From contig DASWMI010000002.1 in the NCBI GenBank assembly GCA_036399835.1, positions 1 through 26,296 on the forward strand: a DNA stretch of 26,296 bases. The letters are read 5' to 3'. Below the pieces are notes generated by a model. That model saw only the letters and a list, made by a program, of their open reading frames with translations. It made no database searches and was not told the origin of the DNA. The stretch comes from DASYML01 sp036399835 (lineage in GTDB: Bacteria; Acidobacteriota; Blastocatellia; Pyrinomonadales; Pyrinomonadaceae). Positions 8,288 to 16,544 of the stretch are shown here, piece after piece. Numbering within the stretch: position 1 is the stretch's first letter; every line of letters starts with the position of its first letter. A program made the translations under genes and the position numbers.

Positions 8288-11200
8288 ATGAGATTTGTCA
8301 GCGCCCTCCTCGACCGTTCTCTCCGTCTGCCCTTTATTCTGCTATGCGTCTTGAGTTTGCTCTTCTTAGTAACAGCGCCCCGCGGCCACAACGCGCCGCA
8401 GCGCGATCTCTTATGGTCCAGCGCCATCAAGGCTGGTCCTGAAATGGAATCGCGGCAAGCGACGCCGCTTACGCACGTACAGGCGCGCGAGGCCTACGGC
8501 CAGATTGCGATGAGCTTCGAGGCCAACCGGGGACAGACAGATGCATCCGTCAACTTCCTGGCGCGCGGCGCGGGCTACACGCTCTTTTTAAAGCCTACAG
8601 AGGCCGTCTTCGTCCTGGCCCGTCAGAACGACAAGCGGGCGGTGCTTCGTATGAAGCTGGTCGGCTCGGATGCCGGGGCGAGGGCCGAAGGTTTAGACGA
8701 ATTGGCTGGCAAGGTCAATTATTTCGTCGGCAGTGATTCCAGCCGTTGGCTGACGGAGGCTCAGACCTTTGGCCGCGTGCGCTACGGTCGAGTCTATACA
8801 GGGATAGACCTGGTTTATTACGGCAACCAGCGCCAGTTGGAGTACGACTTTCGCGTCGCGCCCGGCGTGAATGCGCAGGCCGTCAAGCTTGAGTTTGAGG
8901 GCGCGGATAAAGTGGAGTTGAATGCCGCGGGCGAGTTGCTGCTGACGCTGGGCGAAGCGACTATGCGGCAGCCGAAGCCTGTGCTGTATCAGGAGGTCGC
9001 GGGCGTGCGGCGCGCGGTTGATGGAGGCTACGTTATCGGGAATGACGGGCGGGTTGGCTTCAGGGTCGGCGAGTACGACGCGCAGCAGACGCTCGTCATT
9101 GACCCAGTGCTGTCTTACTCGACTTATCTCGGCGGCAGCGATACCGACGACGGCAACGACATCGCTTTGGACTCCGCTGGCAACGCTTACATTTGTGGTA
9201 ACACTGCCTCGACCAACTTCCCTACGGCCAACGCCATCCAGAGCACGTTCGGCGGCGCAAACTTCGTCGGCGGACGCGACGGCTTTGTGACGAAGCTCAA
9301 CGCGGCGGGCACGGCGTTCGTCTACTCAACCTATCTAGGCGGGAGCGGTGACGATAGATGCAATAAAATCTCCGTGGATTCTTCCGGCAACGCCTACGTC
9401 GCGGGCGAGACTACCTCCTCGAACTTCCCCACGGCTAACGCTTTTCAGGCCACATTCGGCGGCGGCCTTTCGGACGCTTTCGTGACGAAAATCAACGCGG
9501 CTGGCTCGGCGCTCGTCTATTCGACATATCTCGGCGGGAGCATTTTTGATGCGGCCCACGCTATGACGATTGATTCCTCAGGCAACGCCTACATCACAGG
9601 GCGCACGACTTCCTCAAACTTCCCTGTGGTTAATCCCATTCAGGGCACATACAGCGGCGGTCCAGGCGCAGACGCCTTTGTGACGAAACTCAACGCGGCG
9701 GGCACGGCTTTAGTTTACTCAACTTATCTCGGCGGCGCAGGCGGCAACGGTTTTACTGCGGGCTTCAGCATCAAGGTTGATTCCACCGGCAACGCCTACG
9801 TTACAGGACAGACCAGAGCGACCGACTTCCCTACGGCCAACGCCATCCAGGCCACATTCGGCGGCGGCTTTCCCGATGGCGATGCCTTCATCACGAAAAT
9901 CAACGCGGCTGGCTCGGCCCTGGTCTACTCGACCTATCTAGGCGGCAGCGATAACGACATAGGATTTGAGATAGCTGTGGATTCGGTCGGCAGCGCACAC
10001 ATCGCGGGCGTCACGCACTCCGCCAACTTCCCTACGGCTAACGCCTTCCAGAGCACATTCAAAGGCGCGTCGGATGCTTTCGTGACGAAGCTCAGCGCGG
10101 CGGGCACGGCCTTCACCTATTCAACTTATCTAGGCGGCACGACCGACGAGTCAGGCAACGGCATCGCATTGGACTCCGCAGGCAACGCATACGTCGCGGG
10201 CGGGACTACCTCTACAGACTTCCCGACGGTCAACCCGACACAGGCCACGAACGGCGGCGGGATTGATGTCTTTCTGACAAAATTCAACCCGGGCGGCACG
10301 TCGCTCATCTACTCAACATACTTCGGCGGCAGCGGCGGCGATACGGCATTGGCCGTCGCTTTGGACAGTGCCAACAGCATGTACCTCACAGGGCGCGCCG
10401 CCTCGACCAACTTCCCGACGCTCAATCCGGTCCAGAGCGCGAACGGCGGCGGCCAGGACGCCTTCGTCACGAAGATCAGCGACCCACCTCCGCCCGTCAA
10501 CTCAATCGTACAGTTCCAGCAAACGACCTACGATGTGACGGAGGACATAACCTTCGTCACCGTCAAGGTCACACGCACCGGCGACACCTCCACGGCGGCC
10601 AACGTTGATTACGCAACCAGCGACGGCACGGCCCTCCAACGCACGGACTACACCATCGCTCTCGGCACGCTTCGCTTCGCCCCCGGCGAGACGGAAAAGA
10701 CCCTCAACCTTCTGGTCAACGAAGACTCTTATGTTGAAGGCCTGGAGACCTTCACCATCGCCCTCAGCAACCCGACGGGCAACGCCTCGCTCGGCGCGAT
10801 ACCCAGCGCCACAGTGAGAATCACGGACGATGCCACAGAGCCTTCGACAAACGTGATTGATGACCCGCAGATTTTCGTCGGCCAGCATTATCACGACTTC
10901 CTCAACAGGCAGGCGGATGCGGGCGGCCTCGCTTACTGGACCAACGAGATTACAAAGTGCGGCTCGGACCAGGTCTGCATCAACAGGCGGCGCATAGGCG
11001 TCAGCGGAGCCTTTTTCATAGAGATGGAGTTTCAGGACAGGGGCTCGGTGATTCATTATCTCTACCGCGCGGGCCTAGGGCGACGGCCTATGTATCTTGA
11101 GTTCTCGCGCGACCGGAGTTTCCTGCCTGCCGGAGGCAATCTGGCGGTTGACCTGCAAACACTGGCGACCGATTTTGTCCAGCGCGCAGAATTCACAGGC

Positions 11201-11608
11201 AAGTATGCGCCCGGACTCCTGCGCGACCAGTTTGTTGATGCGTTGCTGCAAAACGTTCAGCAGACTTCCGGGCTGGACCTGACGAGTCGCCGCAGCGAGT
11301 TGCTGGCGGAATACGACGCGGGCGGCAATCAAACGCAGAGCCGCGCAAGGGTGCTGCTCAAGCTCATCGGATATGCCGAGTATAAGGAGGTGGAGTATAA
11401 CGGGGCCTTCGTGCTCTCGCAGTATTTCGGCTATCTCAGGAGAGACCCGGACGAAGGCGGTTATCTGTTCTGGCTCAACGTTCTGAACAACAAAGTGCCG
11501 GACAACTATCGCGCTCTGGTCTGTGCCTTCATCACCTCGGCTGAATATCAATCGAGGTTCAGCACGGTTCTGACCCACAGCAACTCCGAGTGCAAGGGCC
11601 AGCCCTGA
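8288..11608 (+). CDS. Secreted SBBP beta-propeller / Calx-beta / DUF4214-like surface protein
   Basis: A 1106-residue exported protein. Residues 1 to about 36 are a signal peptide (RLPFILLCVLSLLFLVTA core). About 55-272 is an N-terminal beta-rich domain with FEANRGQTDASVNFLARG, the hallmark of the DUF7948-type module found before SBBP repeats. From 277 come seven repeats beginning YSTYLGG at residues 277, 346, 411, 477, 547, 611 and 675. Each carries SAGNAY, a T-S-x-FPT-N segment and DAFVTK, and seven units fit one seven-bladed propeller. About 738-850 is a Calx-beta domain (YATSDGTA, FTIALSNPTG). About 858-1106 has two stretches of DUF4214 type (HYHDFLNRQADAGGLAYW and YFGYLRRDPDEGGYLFW). The role is probably cell-surface adhesion or matrix; no catalytic motif is seen. 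The ATG start has only a weak AAAGAAAG upstream. The 257-base gap before it holds no gene I can support. Confidence 0.85.
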   Translation: MRFVSALLDRSLRLPFILLCVLSLLFLVTAPRGHNAPQRDLLWSSAIKAGPEMESRQATPLTHVQAREAYGQIAMSFEANRGQTDASVNFLARGAGYTLFLKPTEAVFVLARQNDKRAVLRMKLVGSDAGARAEGLDELAGKVNYFVGSDSSRWLTEAQTFGRVRYGRVYTGIDLVYYGNQRQLEYDFRVAPGVNAQAVKLEFEGADKVELNAAGELLLTLGEATMRQPKPVLYQEVAGVRRAVDGGYVIGNDGRVGFRVGEYDAQQTLVIDPVLSYSTYLGGSDTDDGNDIALDSAGNAYICGNTASTNFPTANAIQSTFGGANFVGGRDGFVTKLNAAGTAFVYSTYLGGSGDDRCNKISVDSSGNAYVAGETTSSNFPTANAFQATFGGGLSDAFVTKINAAGSALVYSTYLGGSIFDAAHAMTIDSSGNAYITGRTTSSNFPVVNPIQGTYSGGPGADAFVTKLNAAGTALVYSTYLGGAGGNGFTAGFSIKVDSTGNAYVTGQTRATDFPTANAIQATFGGGFPDGDAFITKINAAGSALVYSTYLGGSDNDIGFEIAVDSVGSAHIAGVTHSANFPTANAFQSTFKGASDAFVTKLSAAGTAFTYSTYLGGTTDESGNGIALDSAGNAYVAGGTTSTDFPTVNPTQATNGGGIDVFLTKFNPGGTSLIYSTYFGGSGGDTALAVALDSANSMYLTGRAASTNFPTLNPVQSANGGGQDAFVTKISDPPPPVNSIVQFQQTTYDVTEDITFVTVKVTRTGDTSTAANVDYATSDGTALQRTDYTIALGTLRFAPGETEKTLNLLVNEDSYVEGLETFTIALSNPTGNASLGAIPSATVRITDDATEPSTNVIDDPQIFVGQHYHDFLNRQADAGGLAYWTNEITKCGSDQVCINRRRIGVSGAFFIEMEFQDRGSVIHYLYRAGLGRRPMYLEFSRDRSFLPAGGNLAVDLQTLATDFVQRAEFTGKYAPGLLRDQFVDALLQNVQQTSGLDLTSRRSELLAEYDAGGNQTQSRARVLLKLIGYAEYKEVEYNGAFVLSQYFGYLRRDPDEGGYLFWLNVLNNKVPDNYRALVCAFITSAEYQSRFSTVLTHSNSECKGQP
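9113..10490 (+). repeat. Seven tandem SBBP coding repeats
   Basis: This in-gene tandem array has seven units of 192-210 bases each, starting near 9116, 9323, 9518, 9716, 9926, 10118 and 10310. Conserved DNA blocks recur, for example GGCAACGC within the AGNAY codons and GTGACGAA within the FVTK codons. Units differ at many third positions, so the array is old or diversified rather than freshly duplicated. The frequent TGGWCCA word is absent throughout this array. Confidence 0.85.
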
Positions 11609-11662
11609 AATACCCTAAATGCCAGGTAGAAGTTGACCCATTAAGGGGCACACAAAAGAAGC

Positions 11663-11686
11663 AAGGGCAGCCCCGTGGCTGCCCTT
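11663..11686 (-). terminator. Hairpin terminator after tRNA-Thr (possibly bidirectional)
   Basis: A perfect 10-bp stem, AAGGGCAGCC (11663-11672) with GGCTGCCCTT (11677-11686), has a 4-base loop. On the minus strand it is followed by GCTTCTTTTGTG, a T-rich run, and lies 20 bases past the tRNA 3' end. On the plus strand the following AACTTATT is a weaker tract but could also end the 8288-11608 transcript. Confidence 0.75.
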
Positions 11687-11705
11687 AACTTATTGATTCC
11701 ATTAA

Positions 11706-11777
11706 AGCCGGTGGAGGGATTTGAACCCCCGACCCGCAGTTTACAAAACTGCCGCTCTACCCCTGAGCTACACCGGC
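11706..11777 (-). tRNA. tRNA-Thr (anticodon UGU)
   Basis: Read on the minus strand, 72 bases fold as a cloverleaf. The acceptor stem is GCCGGTG paired with CACCGGC and the D-arm stem is GCTC/GAGC. The anticodon arm is GCAGT-TTTGTAA-ACTGC with anticodon TGT, and the T-arm is GGGGG-TTCAAAT-CCCTC. The discriminator base is U and CCA is not encoded. UGU reads ACA and other Thr codons, so it is assigned to threonine. A terminator hairpin follows closely, indicating a single-gene transcript. Confidence 0.96.
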
Positions 11778-11918
11778 TCAAAGCAGACTAATTGCCCGTC
11801 CGCCGACAAGATGTGGATACTATCAACAGCTCGCGGAAAAACGCAAGCACCGCGTGGATAAGCCCTGCCGAGAGATATTTAGCCCGTTTCTTCGTTTAAC
11901 GCGAGGCAAAGATTTTTG

Positions 11919-11948
11919 TTGACGCCCCAGTGTGCCGCACAGTAGGAT
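11919..11948 (+). promoter_or_regulatory. Candidate sigma70-type promoter for 12098 gene
   Basis: TTGACG (11919-11924), an 18-base spacer, then TAGGAT (11943-11948). The predicted start is near 11955, giving a leader of about 140 bases before the GTG at 12098. The -35 is good and the -10 moderate. Apart from this, the 320 bases between the tRNA and 12098 show no gene or strong structure. Confidence 0.4.
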
Positions 11949-12097
11949 AAATTTGGCCCACAGGCAGCGCGCCGGGTCTGACCTCAATCAACGCCTGCCG
12001 CTCGTCCGCTCACGCGATGCTGCTTTAAAGCGCCCCATTCGGCTCTTAATGCTTCAGAAAACCTGTGCTACTTCCAGAATATTAAGGAGACTTTCCC

Positions 12098-13132
12098 GTG
12101 TCTATCTCTCATCTCGTCCGTCAAAGCTTCATTATTTCGCTCGCGCTGCTCGTGTGTGGATTGGTCCAGTCGGCAGGCGCGCAAACGATGAGCAGCTCTT
12201 CAACAGATAGCCAACAGGAGAGGAGAGCCAGCCCGACTGTCGTCTTGCCGCAGGAGACAAACGCTCCCGGCCCTGTGGCGCGCAGGACCGATATGGTGTG
12301 CAGCGGGTTTATACAATACGAGCCTTCTCCCAACTACTTGCAGGTTGTCGGCGGCGAGCAGGAACAGGAAAAGCACATCTATGCTCAGGGCGATTACGTC
12401 TACGTCAACGCAGGCTCGCGGCAGGGGATGCGTCTCGGCAACGAATATACCGTCGTGCGCCCGCGCGGCAGGTTCACTTCCCACTGGACCAAAAAGAGAG
12501 GCGCGCTCGGTGTCTACACACAGGAGGTGGGCCAACTGCGCGTGATTGTCGTCAAAGACGAAGCTTCGGTCGCGCTGATTACTTCGGCTTGCGACGCTAT
12601 TCTTCTGGGCGATCTGCTGAGGGCGGCTGAACAACGCAAGTCCCCTCCGGCGCGTGTCGAAGCTCCTTTAAATCGTTTCAGCGACCCGAGCGGCAAGCAG
12701 CAGGGCCGCATCGTGCTCGCGCGCGATGCACGCGAGATGGTCACAAAGGACCACATCGTCTTTATTGATCTGGGCACGGAAGACAACATCAAGCCGGGAG
12801 ATTATTTGACCATCTATCGTCAGGTCGGCAAAGGCAACCTGACGAACCTCGGTGATGAAGAGATTACTCATTCCGGTCTGAGAGGTTTTGAAAGCGACCG
12901 CTATCGCGGCGGCAAGTTTTCGGTCCAGGCGCAGCGTGTCCAGGACCCGACCACGATGGACGTTGAAGGGCAGAATGTGACGACGCCAGAGGTACGCCGT
13001 CGTCGTCCTGCCCTGCCTCGCAAGGTGCTCGGCGAGATGGTCGTGATAGGTGTTCAAAAGCGCACGGCGACCGCCGTCATTACACGCATCGCACAGGAAA
13101 TACACACGGGCGATCATGTAGAGCTTCAATAA
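12098..13132 (+). CDS. Secreted protein of unknown function with duplicated core
   Basis: A 344-residue protein. The start is GTG, strongly supported by AAGGAGA at 12084-12090 seven bases upstream. A signal peptide with hydrophobic core FIISLALLVCGLV ends in SAGA before Gln29, a standard signal peptidase I site. Two similar modules follow. The first has AQGDYVYVNAGSRQGMRLGN then YTVVRP; the second has TKDHIVFIDLGTEDNIKPGD then YLTIYR. Each is followed by a V-x-V strand region, the last being KRTATAVITRIAQEIHTGD. This K-GD-VYI-x-G pattern reminds me of FlgT C-terminal-like or LysM-adjacent beta modules, but I do not recognise the gene and assign no function. It probably acts in the periplasm. 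The next gene starts 126 bases on with its own ribosome binding site, so co-transcription is possible. Confidence 0.75.
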   Translation: MSISHLVRQSFIISLALLVCGLVQSAGAQTMSSSSTDSQQERRASPTVVLPQETNAPGPVARRTDMVCSGFIQYEPSPNYLQVVGGEQEQEKHIYAQGDYVYVNAGSRQGMRLGNEYTVVRPRGRFTSHWTKKRGALGVYTQEVGQLRVIVVKDEASVALITSACDAILLGDLLRAAEQRKSPPARVEAPLNRFSDPSGKQQGRIVLARDAREMVTKDHIVFIDLGTEDNIKPGDYLTIYRQVGKGNLTNLGDEEITHSGLRGFESDRYRGGKFSVQAQRVQDPTTMDVEGQNVTTPEVRRRRPALPRKVLGEMVVIGVQKRTATAVITRIAQEIHTGDHVELQ

Positions 13133-13258
13133 GAAGGTCTGCCAAGGGGTCTGGCCCTCGGCCCCTGCTCTTGACCAACCTCGGACCGAACCGTTTCTCA
13201 GCAGAGCGCTTTCCCGGTCCTTCACAGGGAAATTGAAATTAACGCACAGGAGAATCTT

Positions 13259-14251
13259 ATGACCAGCGTCAGATGCCCTGACTGCGGGCTACTCAACTGG
13301 ACCACAGCCGAAAGCTGCAAGCGTTGCGGCGCTCTGTTCATAGAACCGGACCAGGCATTTCAGGATGAGCCGGAACAGCCGCAAGTCCACAGCCACGCGT
13401 ACACACAGAGCCATGCCGCGCCGGCCCAGGTTGCACAGGGCCAGACGGCGCAGGGCTACGCGGCCACAAGTTATCAGCCAACGGGCTACACAGCGCCCGC
13501 CTATGCCCCGCAACAGAGCAGGCCGTATGGCTTTTATGCTCAGCCTCCGATGCACAAAAGCTCAGGGCTGGCTATCGCTTCGATGGTGCTGGGAATTCTG
13601 GCCCTCATCTCTTTCGGTTTGCTGGGCATGCTGGCTTTGGTCGGGCTGATACTGGGAATCGTCGCGCTCAAGAAAGCCAAGAGCCATCCGATGCACTTCG
13701 GCGGTGAAGGCTTTGCCGTCGCAGGGATAGTCACCAGTTGTCTCGCGATGATAGCTTTCGTCGGCGTGGTCGCAGCCATCGCCATTCCCAATCTGCTGGC
13801 CTCCAGAAGAGCGGCCAACGAAGGCTCTGCCATCGGTTCTCTACGCACACTCAGCTCGGCTCAAGCGACGTACCAGGCGACAGAAGGTAACGGCAACTTC
13901 GGCACGATAGAACAACTCATGAGCGCAGGCTTGATTGACCAGCAACTCGGAAGCGGGAAAAAGAACGGCTACAAATTCGTCATCAGAGTCAAACCCTACG
14001 TCAGCGGCAACGCAGCCCGCGGGTATATGCAGCCTGCAGAGTATGAAGTCGTCGCGACTCCTCTCAAATATGGAACTAACGGAACGGGCAAGCGCTCCTT
14101 TTTCGTGGACCAGACAGGAGTGGTTCGCGGCGCTGATAAAGACGGGATGGAAGCCACAGTAGAAGACCCTCCATTCGATGCTGAAAGATATTCTCGTTCA
14201 GTCAGGATGAGAGACGGCAACACGGGCCGCAGTATCGAATCTGCTCCCTGA
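13259..14251 (+). CDS. Zinc-ribbon / DUF4190 / pilin-like hybrid membrane protein
   Basis: A 330-residue protein in three parts. Residues 1-25 are a zinc ribbon with Cys6, Cys9, Cys20 and Cys23 (CPDC and CKRC). Residues about 30-98 are a Gln/Ala/Tyr/Pro-rich low-complexity linker (AQGYAATSYQPTGYTAPAYA). Residues about 100-180 hold a DUF4190-type hydrophobic domain (GLAIASMVLGILALISFGLL and GIVALKKAKSH). The second hydrophobic helix runs directly into AIAIPNLLASRRAANEGSAI (from Ala173) and LRTLSSAQATYQAT, which is the N-terminal alpha-helix sequence of type IV pilins. A pilin-like globular part and a C-terminal region follow. The prepilin peptidase site (G/FTLIE) is missing, so it is unlikely to be processed as a pilin. 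AGGAG at 13248-13252 fixes the ATG start. Confidence 0.82.
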   Translation: MTSVRCPDCGLLNWTTAESCKRCGALFIEPDQAFQDEPEQPQVHSHAYTQSHAAPAQVAQGQTAQGYAATSYQPTGYTAPAYAPQQSRPYGFYAQPPMHKSSGLAIASMVLGILALISFGLLGMLALVGLILGIVALKKAKSHPMHFGGEGFAVAGIVTSCLAMIAFVGVVAAIAIPNLLASRRAANEGSAIGSLRTLSSAQATYQATEGNGNFGTIEQLMSAGLIDQQLGSGKKNGYKFVIRVKPYVSGNAARGYMQPAEYEVVATPLKYGTNGTGKRSFFVDQTGVVRGADKDGMEATVEDPPFDAERYSRSVRMRDGNTGRSIESAP

Positions 14252-14286
14252 GCTTTCGTCCACGACGAGCACACAAGCTGTTCATA

Positions 14287-14325
14287 AAGAAAGAGGGTTG
14301 ACGCAAAGTGTCAACCCTCTTTCTT
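14287..14325. terminator. Strong bidirectional intrinsic terminator
   Basis: A 16-bp perfect stem has left arm 14287-14302 (ending GAGGGTTGAC) and right arm 14310-14325 (starting GTCAACCCTC), with a 7-base loop. The arms are A-rich on the left and T-rich on the right, so each strand yields a hairpin followed by U-rich sequence. It sits between convergent genes (ending 14251 on + and 14369 on -) and serves both. Confidence 0.92.
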
Positions 14326-14368
14326 CATTCTCTTTTCCGCTGCTCTTATTTTCTCTTCCTGCTCCTCG

Positions 14369-15121
14369 TTATCTTTTGACGATTGCGGCCTGTCCCGAAT
14401 CGCTCGCCTGTAGACGCGTGCGTCCTGTTCCCGATTTTGCGGGCGTGCTCATCATCACCTGTTGATAAAAGGCTCGGAAGTAGCCGTACATGGAGACGCA
14501 GGCAGAGAGCACGACGACCCACAGCATGGCGCGTCCCATCGTGTAGAGCAGCACCTGCCAGTCCGTGCCCGTCGTCGCGCCTTCGCCCAGGAGGTGTTGC
14601 ACGGCTGTGCGCAGTTGCGGGACGGTCCAGAACTCAATCGCCGGAAAAGGACGACCGAAGTTTGAGACGGGGGGTTTACCCGCAAAGCTCGATGCGATAA
14701 GGAGCGCGACCGTCACGACCTGGACCAGCATCTTGAACTTGCCCATCCGCGAGGCTGAAATCACCACGCCTTCGGTCGCCGCCACCGAACGCAGCCCCGA
14801 AACGGCAAACTCTCTACCGATAATGATGACTACGGCCCAGGCGGGCGCGAGTTGATTTTCAACCAGAGAGATGAGCGCCGCCGAGATCAAGAGCTTGTCC
14901 GCAATCGGGTCCAGCAGCTTGCCGAGCGAAGAGACCTGGTTGCGTCTACGGGCAATCTTTCCATCAAGATAATCTGTCAGCGAGGCCGCCAGGAAGATTG
15001 CCACGCCGAGGATGTGGCGCGGCACGCCGAACCAGTTCTCTGAAAAAGGCGTCAGGAGGACTACCACGAGCAGCGGCACGATAAAGATACGCGAGAGCGT
15101 TAATGTGTTTGGAAGGTTCAC
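14369..15121 (-). CDS. pgsA: CDP-diacylglycerol-glycerol-3-phosphate 3-phosphatidyltransferase
   Basis: A 250-residue integral membrane enzyme that converts CDP-diacylglycerol and glycerol-3-phosphate to phosphatidylglycerophosphate, the committed step to phosphatidylglycerol and cardiolipin. It starts with the usual NLPNTLTLSRIFIVP. The CDP-alcohol phosphotransferase motif D-x2-DG-x2-AR-x8-G-x3-D-x3-D is complete (Asp50, Asp53-Gly54, Ala57-Arg58, Gly67, Asp71, Asp75). The start is GTG, with AGGAGAGGAAG just upstream. It is 50-60 residues longer than typical PgsA: an extra hydrophilic segment (about 165-205) lies before the last helix, plus a short basic tail. PssA or another CDP-alcohol transferase is possible, but the N-terminal signature favours PgsA. 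Confidence 0.92.
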   Translation of the reverse strand: MNLPNTLTLSRIFIVPLLVVVLLTPFSENWFGVPRHILGVAIFLAASLTDYLDGKIARRRNQVSSLGKLLDPIADKLLISAALISLVENQLAPAWAVVIIIGREFAVSGLRSVAATEGVVISASRMGKFKMLVQVVTVALLIASSFAGKPPVSNFGRPFPAIEFWTVPQLRTAVQHLLGEGATTGTDWQVLLYTMGRAMLWVVVLSACVSMYGYFRAFYQQVMMSTPAKSGTGRTRLQASDSGQAAIVKR

Positions 15122-15201
15122 TTCCAGGCTTCCTCTCCTTGTCGGCCAGACTCGCGGCCCGCCGATCTCTGTTTTGACACATTATTGTTCTTTGCCAACG
15201 C

Positions 15202-15231
15202 AGTGTAGGACTCGCTCGCAAAGAGTGTCAA
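15202..15231 (-). promoter_or_regulatory. Sigma70-type promoter for pgsA
   Basis: On the minus strand, TTGACA (15226-15231), an 18-base spacer, then TACACT (15202-15207). The start is predicted near 15195, about 75 bases upstream of the pgsA GTG. TTGACAC recurs on the plus strand at 15174-15180, so the region holds an inverted pair of this heptamer spaced about 44 bases apart. The plus-strand copy has no good -10. Confidence 0.65.
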
Positions 15232-15389
15232 GATATGTAGCTCTGACGTGTGAGATGAAACGAAGGCGGGCCGCTCTCTGCTCAGGCTAATCCTCAAACT
15301 GGTCCACACACTTCAAGAAGGATATGGCCCGTCTCTTGAAGCCATTTTGGAAAGCGAACGGTGGCGCAGAATCACCCTGCACGGGACTG

Positions 15390-16544
15390 TCAGGAACTGG
15401 TTCCCTGTATGGACTCGTTTTTGGCAACGAGGCGGTTGAGAGTATCCGGCACAAGACGCTCTGCGAAGCCTGCGATAAAAGACCAGATGACCAGCAAAGC
15501 GTAGCTGATTCCGTTCTCGGGATACGTGCCTTTCAAAAAACCTGTCAGCGAAATGTCGTCAACTTTTTTACATGGAGTCTGTGAGGCTGATTCATTTGTC
15601 GTCGTCGAGCCTGCTTTCTCAGTGCCCTGTACGGGAGTCGCGGCAGCGTCGGGAGTCGGAGCGGGGGTGGCGGCTTCGCTTGAGACGCCGTAGTTGCAGG
15701 GCGTCACAATCACCGGAAAGATAGTTCCTTTCAAGATGCCCGAGGCGAATAGAACAAAGAGCAGCGTGGCGAAAATCCCTCCGTACAAAGGTGACAGCGA
15801 GATGCCTTTCCAGCCGTGCGCGAGGGTCGCCACGTTATACAGAGGATCGCCCTCGCTCGGCGCGCTCTGGATGCGTTGGAGCATACTGACGCAACCGCCG
15901 ATGATTCCTGCAAAGATAACGATGGCGACCAGCGAGCGAGGAGTCTTACCAACGCCGTAGCCTAGCAGGATGAGACCCAGAATCAGTCCGATCATGATAA
16001 AGGTTATATTCCTGGCGCGGCGTGTCAGCTCGTCGCGTAATCCTTCGCGGTAGGGCAGCAGCGCGTAATATAAGTAGAACTGCTTGAGCAGGTATCTGAT
16101 GTCCGACCGCAAGGTTTCCACCGTCAGAGTCGGCGCGTCCGGAGGCGAAGCAATCGGGTCTTCCTCAAGCAGTATCCTGGCGGGCGGCGGTATCAGGTCC
16201 GGCGGCTTGGAAGCGATATAAGCATCGTAATCTCTTGGACCAGCAATGCTTCGATACTTGCTGCGCATGTCGTATGCCTTGCGGACCAAATCCTTGACGG
16301 GCATGATGTCCAGCAACGCCAGATCGAATTGATAAACATCGTTCCAGGTGAGTTCGCCCGCCTGTTCCTCCGGGTGCCAGCGCTTATGATTGAGTTCTCT
16401 CATACGCGCCTTGAAATCTTCGTCCTCGATTCCCGGTTCGAGGGCACGATATTCGCCGTACAGCCCATCGAAATAGACCTTCGCATACTCCGGCACTTTT
16501 CTCTGCGCCACATGTTCAAAGAAAGCATGGTTATCTTTATCCAT
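15390..16544 (-). CDS. Unknown four-TM membrane protein
   Basis: A 384-residue protein I do not recognise. The ATG at 16544 is chosen over an upstream TTG at 16595 because AGGAG (16551-16555 on the complement) sits six bases before it. Residues 1 to about 170 are soluble, acidic and basic mixed, mostly helical. Helices follow at about 178-198 (FIMIGLILGLILLGYGVG), 205-225 (LVAIVIFAGIIGGCVSML), 250-272 (GGIFATLLFVLFASGIL) and 344-362 (YALLVIWSFIAGFAERLVP). Between the third and fourth helices is an Ala/Thr/Pro/Ser-rich loop (AATPAPTPDAAATPV), flanked by two Cys that could form a disulfide if extracytoplasmic. The C-terminal AGFAERLVPDTLNRL recurs in membrane proteins of unknown function as I remember. 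It is oriented away from uvrA and has a separate promoter candidate. Confidence 0.75.
   Translation of the reverse strand: MDKDNHAFFEHVAQRKVPEYAKVYFDGLYGEYRALEPGIEDEDFKARMRELNHKRWHPEEQAGELTWNDVYQFDLALLDIMPVKDLVRKAYDMRSKYRSIAGPRDYDAYIASKPPDLIPPPARILLEEDPIASPPDAPTLTVETLRSDIRYLLKQFYLYYALLPYREGLRDELTRRARNITFIMIGLILGLILLGYGVGKTPRSLVAIVIFAGIIGGCVSMLQRIQSAPSEGDPLYNVATLAHGWKGISLSPLYGGIFATLLFVLFASGILKGTIFPVIVTPCNYGVSSEAATPAPTPDAAATPVQGTEKAGSTTTNESASQTPCKKVDDISLTGFLKGTYPENGISYALLVIWSFIAGFAERLVPDTLNRLVAKNESIQGTSS

Noticed and set aside
9113..10490. Tandem repeats as a CRISPR or satellite array
   Set aside because: The repeats are in frame and encode SBBP propeller units with third-position variation; spacing and variation do not suit a CRISPR array.
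15174..15207. Plus-strand promoter beginning with TTGACA at 15174
   Set aside because: No -10-like hexamer at 16-18 bases; the element is better read as part of an inverted pair with the pgsA -35.
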